Below, one piece after another: positions 58,060 to 64,000 of a stretch of 64,000 nt of DNA. Numbering within the stretch: position 1 is the first letter of the stretch; the number at the start of each line of letters is the position of its first letter. A program made the translations under genes and the position numbers. The DNA lies in the NCBI GenBank assembly GCA_963702235.1, contig CAVPBZ010000028.1, positions 1-64,000 on the forward strand, in the 5' to 3' direction. The stretch comes from PALSA-505 sp963702235 (GTDB lineage Bacteria; Actinomycetota; Actinomycetes; Streptosporangiales; Streptosporangiaceae). The notes under the pieces were generated by a model that was not told where the DNA came from, ran no database searches, and worked only from the letters and a program-made list of their open reading frames with translations.

Positions 58060-59035
58060 ATGGAGAGGGGGCTGAGCGGGGGGCGCTCGGCTCGCCGGGC
58101 TGGGGAGCGCGGGTGCGGGTGAGGCCGGCGGCGCGGCCCTTGACCGCGACGGCGTGCGCCAGCTTGCGGGTGGCCTCGTCGATCATCTCGCCGTCCAGCA
58201 GCGCGGCGCCGCGCTGCTGCGCCGTGCTGGCGTGCTCGTAGGCGTCCAGGATCAGCTCAGCGCGCTCGAACTCTGCCGCGCCCGGGGTGAAGGCCTCGTT
58301 GACCGTGCCGATCTGGCCGGGATGCACGACCCACTTCCCGTCGTAGCCGAGCGCGGCCGCGCTGGCCGCGGCCCGGCGCAGGCCGTCGGTGTCGGCGATC
58401 CTGGCGTACGGGCCGTCGATGGCCGCCAGCCCGTGGCTGCGCGCCGCGACCAGGATCCGCATCAGCGGGTAGTGAAAGGCCTCGCCGGCGTACCCGGCGG
58501 GCGGCACGCCCACCTCCAGCGACCGCATGCCCAGGCTGGCCATGAAGTCGGCCGGGCCGAAGACGAGCGCCTCGAGGCGGCCGGCCGCCGCGGCGATCGC
58601 GTCCACGGCCGCCAGCCCGCTGGCGTCCTCGATCTGCGCCTCGATGCCGATCCGGCCGGCCGGCTGCCCCAGCGCGCTCTCCAGCTGGGTCAGCAGCAGG
58701 TCGAGCCAGCTGACGTCCCTCGGGCCGGTGACCTTCGGCAGCACGATCGCGTCCAGGTTCGCCGCCGCGCCCTCGACCACGTCGATCACGTCGCGGTAGG
58801 CCCACGGCGTGGTGACGTCGTTGACCCGGACCGCGCGCAGCTTGCCGCCCCAGTCGCCGGAGTTGAGCGCCTCGATCACGTTCGCGCGGGCGGCGGCCTT
58901 CGCTGCGGGCGCGACCGCGTCCTCGAGATCGAGGAAGACCTCGTCGCTGGGCAGGCCCCTGGCCTTGGCCAGGAACCGGCTGGAACTGCCGGGGACGGCC
59001 AGGCAGGACCGCCGTGGCCGGTACGGGCGAGCCAT
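58058..59035 (-). CDS. CoA-ester lyase of the CitE/HpcH family (malyl- or citramalyl-CoA lyase-like)
   Basis: A 325-residue TIM-barrel aldolase. It has RRSCLAVPGSSSRFLAKA, VFLDLEDAVAP (metal-binding acidic residues), RAVRVNDVTTPW, IVLPKVTG, IEAQIEDASGLAAVDAI with the metal Glu, FGPADFMASLGM, and DGKWVVHPGQIGTVNEAF. These suit (S)-citramalyl-CoA, malyl-CoA or hydroxymethylglutaryl-CoA-type cleavage; the exact substrate cannot be fixed. ATG 59035 starts it, with a poor ribosome-binding site. It is divergent from mrp. A link to C2/C3 carbon assimilation is possible but untested. Confidence 0.85.
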   Translation of the reverse strand: MARPYRPRRSCLAVPGSSSRFLAKARGLPSDEVFLDLEDAVAPAAKAAARANVIEALNSGDWGGKLRAVRVNDVTTPWAYRDVIDVVEGAAANLDAIVLPKVTGPRDVSWLDLLLTQLESALGQPAGRIGIEAQIEDASGLAAVDAIAAAAGRLEALVFGPADFMASLGMRSLEVGVPPAGYAGEAFHYPLMRILVAARSHGLAAIDGPYARIADTDGLRRAAASAAALGYDGKWVVHPGQIGTVNEAFTPGAAEFERAELILDAYEHASTAQQRGAALLDGEMIDEATRKLAHAVAVKGRAAGLTRTRAPQPGEPSAPRSAPSP

Positions 59036-59110
59036 GGAAGGGCAGGCTACCAACCGGTCGCCGGCTGACGCGGTTCGACCGGTCCCCCGGCGCGTCCCTA
59101 CGATGGGGGG

Positions 59111-60262
59111 ATGAGCACCGCTCCCGCTGACTTTTCCCCGCCGCCCAGCACCGAACAGGTCATGACCGCGCTGGCCGGGGTTCAGGACCCCGAGATACAC
59201 CGGCCGATCACCGACCTCGGCATGGTCAAGAACGTCAACATCCGGCCGGACGGCACGGTACGGGTGGACGTCTGGCTGACCGTGGCCGGCTGCCCGCTGC
59301 GCGACAAGATCACCCGGGACGTGACCGCCGCGGTCAGCAAGCTGGACGGCGTGGCGCGGGTGCAGGTCGAGCTCGACGTGATGAGCGAAGAGCAGCGCAA
59401 GGCCCTGCAGGGCAAGCTGCGCGGCGGCAGGCCCGAGCCCGAGATCCCGTTCGCCAAGCCCGGCTCCCTGACCAAGGTGTACGCCGTGGCCAGCGGTAAG
59501 GGCGGCGTCGGCAAGTCCTCGGTGACCGTGAACCTGGCCGCGGCGCTGGCCGCCGCCGGGCAGAAGGTCGGCGTGGTGGACGCCGACATCTACGGCCATT
59601 CGGTGCCCCGCATGCTCGGGGTGACCGGCCGCCCCACCCAGGTCGAGCAGATGATCATGCCGCCGTCGGCGCATGGCGTGGCGGTCATCTCGATCGGCAT
59701 GTTCACCAAGGGGAACACGCCGGTGGTGTGGCGCGGCCCGATGCTGCACCGGGCGCTGCAGCAGTTCCTCGCCGACGTCTACTGGGGCGACCTGGACGTG
59801 CTGCTGATGGACCTGCCTCCCGGCACCGGTGACATCGCGATCTCGGTGGCCCAGCTGGTGCCCGGCGCGGAGCTGCTAGTGGTCACGACGCCGCAGCTGG
59901 CCGCGGCCGAGGTCGCCGAGCGGGCCGGCGCGATCTCGATGCAGACGCACCAGCGGATCGCCGGCGTGATCGAGAACATGTCGTTCCTGCCCTGCCCGCA
60001 CTGCGGCGAGGCGGTGGAGGTGTTCGGCTCGGGCGGCGGCGCGGCGGTGGCCGAGGCGCTGACCCGCATCACCGGGGCCCCGGTGCCGCTGCTCGGCCAG
60101 ATCCCGATCGAGCTGGCGCTGCGCGAGGGCGGTGACACGGGGGTCCCGCTGGTGCTGTCCGCGCCCGACTCCGCGGCCGGGAAGCAGCTCAGCGAGATCG
60201 CGGCGAGCCTGAACCGTCCGCGCGGCCTGGCCGGCCTGCAGCTCGGCCTGTCACCGGTCTGA
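59111..60262 (+). CDS. mrp: Mrp/NBP35-family iron-sulfur carrier ATPase
   Basis: Loads Fe-S clusters onto target proteins. The 383-residue protein has an N-terminal MIP18/DUF59 domain (VMTALAGVQDPEIHRPITDLGMV, residues about 17-40) and a ParA/MinD-type ATPase with deviant Walker A SGKGGVGKSS (near residue 128), DADIYGHSVPRMLG, and MDLPPGTGD. The bridging cysteines are in SFLPCPHCGE (CxxC). ATG 59111 starts it. It converges with tatB, and their stop codons are seven bases apart, as in related actinobacteria. Confidence 0.95.
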   Translation: MSTAPADFSPPPSTEQVMTALAGVQDPEIHRPITDLGMVKNVNIRPDGTVRVDVWLTVAGCPLRDKITRDVTAAVSKLDGVARVQVELDVMSEEQRKALQGKLRGGRPEPEIPFAKPGSLTKVYAVASGKGGVGKSSVTVNLAAALAAAGQKVGVVDADIYGHSVPRMLGVTGRPTQVEQMIMPPSAHGVAVISIGMFTKGNTPVVWRGPMLHRALQQFLADVYWGDLDVLLMDLPPGTGDIAISVAQLVPGAELLVVTTPQLAAAEVAERAGAISMQTHQRIAGVIENMSFLPCPHCGEAVEVFGSGGGAAVAEALTRITGAPVPLLGQIPIELALREGGDTGVPLVLSAPDSAAGKQLSEIAASLNRPRGLAGLQLGLSPV

Positions 60263-60269
60263 CGGTTCC

Positions 60270-60608
60270 TCAGGTGGCCTCGGTGTCGAACGGCGGCCGC
60301 CGGGCGGCGTCCATCGGATGGGCTCGCGGCACGGCTGCGGTTGCGGTTGCGGTTGTGCCCTCACCGTTGAGGTCATCCAGGAGATGCTTGCGCACGAACG
60401 TCTTCGGGTGCAGATCCGCGATGTCGAAATCGGCGAACTCGGGGCCGAGCCCCTCGGTCAGGTCGGTCTTGGCCTTATCCGCCAGCTGGCGCAAGTCGCG
60501 GAGCGCGCGGCCGAGCTGCGCGGCCATCTTAGGCAGCTGGTCGGGACCGAATATCACCAGTGCCAGCACGCCGAGTATCAGCAACTTGGTGATGGACAGG
60601 TCGAACAC
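60270..60608 (-). CDS. tatB: Sec-independent protein translocase TatB
   Basis: Part of the twin-arginine translocase receptor. The 112-residue protein has the N-terminal helix MFDLSITKLLILGVLALVIFGPDQLPKMAAQLGRALRDLR, where the FGP hinge and the following amphipathic helix mark TatA/B; the longer polar tail favours TatB. GTG 60608 has GGAGAA upstream. Its first 80 bases lie inside the extended 3' end of the RseB-like gene on the same strand. Confidence 0.9.
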   Translation of the reverse strand: MFDLSITKLLILGVLALVIFGPDQLPKMAAQLGRALRDLRQLADKAKTDLTEGLGPEFADFDIADLHPKTFVRKHLLDDLNGEGTTATATAAVPRAHPMDAARRPPFDTEAT

Positions 60609-61863
60609 TTCTCCACTGTAAGCCCTGAATGAGCCGAACGGGCAGTCCCGCGGGAGCGCCGGCTGCGCCAGTGCCGCGGCCAGGGCGCCGGCTGCAGCCG
60701 AACGGGTTGAGCCAGGACAGCAGCCGTGACACGCCGCGTTTCATCCGGCCCCAGAAACCGGGCTCGGCCTGATGCGGCAGCGCGTTCACCGCGGCGGCCA
60801 CCGTTGGCGCCGCCGCCGCGGCCACGACGGTGAACACGTAGCCGCCCGCCGACCAGGTCAGATCCGGCTCGCCCGGGTCCTTGACGTACAGCCGGTTCCC
60901 GTCCAGGCCGGTCTCGTGCCAGCCGGGCAGCGCGGCCGGCAGCTGACCGCGCTGGACGAACAGGGACACCACCGACAGCCCGTCGGAGTAGGCGAGATCG
61001 ACCACGTGGCCGGTGACCGTGGCGGTCTGGCTGGCATCGAACAGCGTGAGATCGCCGGGCAGCAGCCGCGGGACCGGCCAGCCGCCGGCCCGCAGCGCGG
61101 CCAGCCGGGCCGGCCCGAGCTGATCGGCCCAGGGCCGGACCGCCGCTGACCTGCTGACGGCGCCGGCCGGGGAACCCAGCGTCAGCCGGTCAAAGCCGTC
61201 GTCGCTGATCACCTGGGCCGAAGCGTCGAAGAGCTCACGGCGCAGCGGTAGCCCCGTCGTCCTGTCCAGCCAGAACCTGGCGGCTACGCTGCCGTCCGCG
61301 CGGAGCACCTCGACGATCCTGGCCGGCCTGCCGCTGGCCGAGCCCGTGCCGGCGGGCAGGACGGCATAGTGCGTGCCGAGCAGGCCGATCAGCGCCGGGG
61401 TGAGGCCGAGCGTGCCGTCGGCCGGCTGTCCGGCCGGGCCGTCGGTGACGTCCGACCAGGTGCCGCCGGCCGGCCCGGTCACCCGGGTGACGGTGCCGAC
61501 ACCCCGGCGGTGCCAGATGTCCACCGTGACCGTGCTGGCCCCGGGGCCCAGCCAGCCGCCGCGGCCGGCGGGCGTCCGCCAGGAGATGACCTGCACGCCC
61601 TGGTACGAGGTCTGCCGCGCCGCCGCGGCCGCCTGCTGGAGCAGGCGCATCCCCGCGGCGACCGCGCGGTCGCTGACCCGGCCCGGCGCGGCGGCCGCCG
61701 GCCGGACCGGCGGCCCGGCCGGCCACCGCTGGGCCAGCGGGCGGGGGTGGGCCTGGCCGCCTTCGGCCGCGGCCAGGCTGACCACCAGCAGGACGATCAG
61801 CCCCGCGCCGATGACAGCCTGGCGGCCAGCGGGGCCGCGGCGCGGACGAGAGGTAAAGTTCAC
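60529..61863 (-). CDS. rseB: RseB/MucB-like sigma-E regulatory lipid-sensor protein, C-terminus extended
   Basis: A 444-residue exported or membrane-anchored protein. One hydrophobic N-terminal segment (VIGAGLIVLLVVSLAAAEGG) is followed by the LolA-like RseB domain with RQTSYQGVQVISWR, VDIWHRRGVGTVTRV and FWLDRTTGLPLRRELFD. The end of the conserved part is GFWGRMKRGVSRLLSWLNPFG, where relatives usually stop. Here about 50 Arg/Gly-rich residues follow and overlap tatB by 80 bases, perhaps because the original stop was lost. GTG 61863 overlaps the rseA stop. It probably tunes release of SigE from RseA. Confidence 0.82.
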   Translation of the reverse strand: MNFTSRPRRGPAGRQAVIGAGLIVLLVVSLAAAEGGQAHPRPLAQRWPAGPPVRPAAAAPGRVSDRAVAAGMRLLQQAAAAARQTSYQGVQVISWRTPAGRGGWLGPGASTVTVDIWHRRGVGTVTRVTGPAGGTWSDVTDGPAGQPADGTLGLTPALIGLLGTHYAVLPAGTGSASGRPARIVEVLRADGSVAARFWLDRTTGLPLRRELFDASAQVISDDGFDRLTLGSPAGAVSRSAAVRPWADQLGPARLAALRAGGWPVPRLLPGDLTLFDASQTATVTGHVVDLAYSDGLSVVSLFVQRGQLPAALPGWHETGLDGNRLYVKDPGEPDLTWSAGGYVFTVVAAAAAPTVAAAVNALPHQAEPGFWGRMKRGVSRLLSWLNPFGCSRRPGRGTGAAGAPAGLPVRLIQGLQWRSVRPVHHQVADTRRAGTGDIRSRPAA

Positions 61864-62486
61864 GGCCTCGCAGTACCGGGCCGCGACCCGCCCAGCGGCA
61901 CCGTGCCGGACATCCCGGCGTGCTGCAGCATGTACACGTCAACCTGGGGCGTGATGGTCGGTCCGGGGAAGTGTTCACCGCCGCCTGCCGCGAACGAGGC
62001 GGCGCCGAGGCCGACCGCCAGCGCCGCGACCGCGCCTGCGACCACGTAGCGGGTATGCCCGCGACCACGGGCAGCTGCCAGCTGCCCGCCGAGCGGGGCC
62101 GCGGCGAGCGGGGCCGCGGCGAGCGGGCTCACCTCGTCGCTCGCGGGACCGCCGGTGAACCACTCCGGCATGTCATCCCAGGGCTGCGGCCTGGCTGCCG
62201 GGCCGCCGGAGAAGGCAGACAGGGCGGCCCTGGCCCTGGTCGCGCCAGGCCGGGACCGCGACGGGGCCGGCTCGGGCAGGCCGGCCAGGGCGATCAGGCG
62301 GCTGGTCAGATCGCCGTCGGCGGGGGTCTCGGAAAGTTCGCGGACCCGCCGCTTCAGCGTCCGGAGCGCGGCGGCCTCGGCCCGGCACTCGTCGCAGCCG
62401 ACGAGGTGCGCGTGTACCTGGTCGCGCTCGGCGTCGCCGAGCTCACCGTCCACGAGAGCCGACAGCCGCCGTCCGAGGTGACTCAT
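61860..62486 (-). CDS. rseA: Anti-sigma factor with zinc-finger (RseA-like)
   Basis: A 208-residue membrane anti-sigma factor. The zf-HC2 domain at the N-terminus has SALVDGELGDAERDQVHAHLVGCDECRAE, with the H-x3-C-x2-C motif. A linker contains the small repeat PLAAAPLAAAPL, and one transmembrane helix follows (VVAGAVAALAVGLGAASFAAGG). The C-terminal stretch is extracytoplasmic. It lies six bases after sigE and overlaps the RseB-like gene, forming the usual envelope-stress module. Confidence 0.92.
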   Translation of the reverse strand: MSHLGRRLSALVDGELGDAERDQVHAHLVGCDECRAEAAALRTLKRRVRELSETPADGDLTSRLIALAGLPEPAPSRSRPGATRARAALSAFSGGPAARPQPWDDMPEWFTGGPASDEVSPLAAAPLAAAPLGGQLAAARGRGHTRYVVAGAVAALAVGLGAASFAAGGGEHFPGPTITPQVDVYMLQHAGMSGTVPLGGSRPGTARP

Positions 62487-62492
62487 GCCGTC

Positions 62493-63176
62493 TCACTCCG
62501 CAGCGACGCACGGCGCGGCGTCCTGGCGTCGGCTGGGCTGGATTCTGGTGTCGGCTGGCCTGCGCGGCCGCCGGTGGTCGAGGGCGGCCCGCAGCTGAGC
62601 GCGGCCCCGGTGAATGCGGCTGCGCACGGTGCCGAGCTTCACGCCCAGCGTGACCGCGATCTCCTCATAGGACAGGCCCTCGATGTCGCACAGCACCACG
62701 GCCGCCCGGTACTCGGGCGCGAGTGCCTCAAGCGCGTCCTGGATGTCGCTGTCCAGGTGCCGGTCGTCGAAGGCCTGCGCCGGGGTGGGGCCGCTGGGCA
62801 GCCGCTGGGCGGTCTCGTCACCGAGGCCCTCGAACCGGATCCGCTGCCGGCGCCGCGCCATGTCCAGGAAGAGGTTGGTGGTAATCCGGTGCAGCCAGCC
62901 CTCGAACGTCCCCGGCGTGTAACTGGACAGCGACCGGAACACCCGGACGAAGACTTCCTGGGTCAGATCCTCGGCGTCGTGCTTGTTGCCGGTCAGCCGG
63001 TAGGCGAGGCGGTAGACCCGGGCCGAGTGTGCCCGGACGACCTCTTCCCAGGTCGGCGGCGTCCACTGAGACACGGCGGGGTTGACCTGCTGCATCTCGT
63101 CCACGGCCTCCCCCCTCATGTCGGGCGCTGCCTCCTTCACCACTATTGTGCCCTTCCCTCGGTAACGCACGCGCAT
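62493..63176 (-). CDS. sigE: ECF sigma factor SigE
   Basis: A 227-residue ECF sigma factor for envelope stress. Region 2: VVRAHSARVYRLAYRLTGNKHDAEDLTQEVFVRVFRSL, then FEGWLHRITTNLFLDMARRR. Region 4: APEYRAAVVLCDIEGLSYEEIAVTLGVKLGTVRSRIHRGRAQLRAAL. The start is uncertain: ATG 63176 is the longest, but ATG 63119 or the ATG of MQQVNPAVSQW (with GGGGAGG upstream) are equally reasonable. It is the first gene of sigE-rseA-rseB and divergent from an O-methyltransferase, as in mycobacteria and streptomycetes. Confidence 0.93.
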   Translation of the reverse strand: MRVRYRGKGTIVVKEAAPDMRGEAVDEMQQVNPAVSQWTPPTWEEVVRAHSARVYRLAYRLTGNKHDAEDLTQEVFVRVFRSLSSYTPGTFEGWLHRITTNLFLDMARRRQRIRFEGLGDETAQRLPSGPTPAQAFDDRHLDSDIQDALEALAPEYRAAVVLCDIEGLSYEEIAVTLGVKLGTVRSRIHRGRAQLRAALDHRRPRRPADTRIQPSRRQDAAPCVAAE

Positions 63177-63263
63177 GCCGCTCTGGTTCCCGGTCTGGCT
63201 CCCGGCCGCCGGGCGGCGGCGCTAGGCTGCGCACGGGGCAGTCAGGCTTCGCGGGAGGCAGTC

Positions 63264-63902
63264 ATCGACAGCACTGAGGTCACGCTGGCCTACGTCGAGG
63301 AGTTCCTCGTCGAGGACGAACCGCTGGTGCAGGCCAGGCAGAACGCGGCGGAGGTGGGCGGCGCCGTGCCCATCGGGGCGACCGGCGGGGCCACGCTGCG
63401 GTTCCTCGCCGCCGCGATCGGGGCCAAGGCCGTGGTGGAGATCGGCACCGGCTGCGGCGTGTCCGGTATCTGGCTGCTCCGCGGGATGCTGCCGGACGGG
63501 ATTCTGACCAGCGTCGACGTCGAGCCCGAGCACCAGCGCCTGGCCCGGCAGGCGTTCGGCGAGGCGGGATTCGCCGCGAACCGCTACCGGCTGATCAGCG
63601 GCCGCGCGCTGGACGTGCTGCCGCGCCTCACCGACGGCGGCTACGACCTGGTGTTCTGCGACGGGGACAAGCAGGAATACCCCGATTACCTGTCGGCGGC
63701 ACTGCGCCTGCTCCGGCCCGGCGGCATCGTGACCTTCGACAACGCGCTGTGGCACGGCAGGGTGGCCGATCCCGGTTATCAGGACGAGGACACGACAGCG
63801 ATCAGGGAAGTGTGCGACCGCCTCAGAGCCGAGGAGCACATCGTTCCGCTACTCCTTCCCGTCGGCGACGGCCTGCTGGCCGGGGTGAAGCGCGGGGAGT
63901 AG
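63264..63902 (+). CDS. O-methyltransferase (class I SAM), apparent AUC start
   Basis: A 212-residue SAM-dependent methyltransferase of the catechol/caffeoyl-CoA O-methyltransferase type. It has VVEIGTGCGVSGIWLLRGM (SAM loop), LTSVDVEPEHQRLARQAF, RALDVLPRL and YDLVFCDGDKQEYPDYLSAALRLLRPGGIVTFDNALWHG. The conserved N-terminus begins STEVTLAYVEEFLVEDEPL, but no ATG, GTG or TTG lies in frame before it. GGGAGG followed by five bases leads to ATC 63264 (GTC directly before is the alternative). It is adjacent to sigE and the DUF3117 gene, an arrangement seen in other actinobacteria. Confidence 0.82.
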   Translation: MDSTEVTLAYVEEFLVEDEPLVQARQNAAEVGGAVPIGATGGATLRFLAAAIGAKAVVEIGTGCGVSGIWLLRGMLPDGILTSVDVEPEHQRLARQAFGEAGFAANRYRLISGRALDVLPRLTDGGYDLVFCDGDKQEYPDYLSAALRLLRPGGIVTFDNALWHGRVADPGYQDEDTTAIREVCDRLRAEEHIVPLLLPVGDGLLAGVKRGE

Positions 63903-63914
63903 TCCAGGCACGGG

Positions 63915-64000
63915 CTAGCCGACGGCGGACTTGAGGGCGTCACTGAGCTTGGCCGCTTCATCTGCCGATAGCTCGACTACGAGCCGCCCGCCCCCCTCGA
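63915..64000 (-). CDS. DUF3117 family protein (partial, 5' end outside the window)
   Basis: Reading the minus strand from the right edge gives EGGGRLVVELSADEAAKLSDALKSAVG and a TAG stop at 63915-63917. This is the characteristic C-terminus of the ~55-residue actinobacterial DUF3117 family, which is commonly encoded near sigE and an O-methyltransferase. Function unknown. About half the protein is visible. Confidence 0.85.
   Translation of the reverse strand, partial: EGGGRLVVELSADEAAKLSDALKSAVG

Noticed and set aside
62090..62130. Repeated GGCGAGCGGGGCC units as a regulatory repeat
   Set aside because: They lie inside rseA and encode the PLAAAPLAAAPL linker, so they are explained by codon repetition in a flexible region.
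61920..63263. Upstream extension of the O-methyltransferase frame
   Set aside because: It runs antisense through rseA and sigE. Only the part after about 63264 is conserved, which is why a non-standard start is proposed.

Overview
The window is high-GC DNA (roughly 70-72 % by eye), densely packed, with GTG starts and UGA stops common and many 1-4 base gene overlaps. This and the gene families point to a filamentous or soil actinomycete, probably in or near Streptosporangiales. The family evidence is a 180-kDa-type NAD-glutamate dehydrogenase, the ftsE-ftsX-smpB order, the sigE-rseA-rseB-tatB-mrp order with DUF3117 nearby, DUF3107 and DUF6758 genes, two GT-C mannosyltransferase-like proteins, and an ssrA tag ending ALAA. 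The genus cannot be fixed from the sequence alone.

Layout. 1-271 is a collapsed remnant of a pterin dehydratase/VOC gene. 0.4-10 kb holds an MFS exporter behind an 8-bp dyad, a Calvin-cycle pair (fructose-bisphosphatase and phosphoribulokinase) without RuBisCO, a DUF2254 membrane protein, succinyl-CoA:3-ketoacid CoA-transferase scoAB, a luciferase-like monooxygenase, an SGNH hydrolase and a GT87-type mannosyltransferase. 10-17.3 kb is a cell-wall and translation-rescue block: a low-GC HNH nuclease abutting the tmRNA gene, a penicillin-binding-protein homologue that has lost its catalytic motifs, smpB, ftsX, ftsE and prfB. 17.3-23.8 kb holds NAD-glutamate dehydrogenase, tryptophan 2,3-dioxygenase and an odd HAD protein. 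23.9-28.2 kb is a five-gene operon (ECF sigma, membrane protein, ABC ATPase, two permeases) in which every junction is a 4-base overlap. 28.3-32.7 kb holds a TetR/quinone-oxidoreductase pair with palindromic operators, a universal stress protein, a secreted phosphoesterase and a DUF523 gene.

32,738-34,328 is a complete insertion sequence with imperfect 16-bp terminal repeats and a 5-bp target duplication. It landed exactly where DUF523 and pruA overlapped tail to tail. 34.3-41.3 kb holds pruA, an orphan Vsr endonuclease, a HAD hydrolase, a CocE-like esterase and an MptB-like mannosyltransferase. 41.4-46 kb holds an FMN reductase and a coupled amino-sugar operon (alpha/beta hydrolase, nagA, SIS, PIG-L deacetylase). 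46.2-57 kb is mixed housekeeping: a flavin oxidoreductase lacking its redox disulfide, CsbD, TetR, DUF3107, a ferritin-like protein, a DEAD-box helicase, a RecB/Cas4-like nuclease, an MBL hydrolase, MarC and a PHP phosphoesterase. 57-64 kb holds a NUDIX gene, a CitE-like lyase, mrp, tatB, the RseB/RseA/SigE envelope-stress module, an O-methyltransferase and the end of a DUF3117 gene.

The most unusual points are the PBP homologue with all three active-site motifs replaced next to smpB-ftsX-ftsE, a release factor 2 with SKY in place of SPF, two genes that seem to begin with AUU/AUC, a HAD protein lacking its nucleophile, a structured intergenic region beside ssrA, and a 42-bp perfect palindrome. 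Three genes (the PBP homologue, ftsX and the PHP gene) each carry one single-base frameshift. These may be sequence errors rather than biology.
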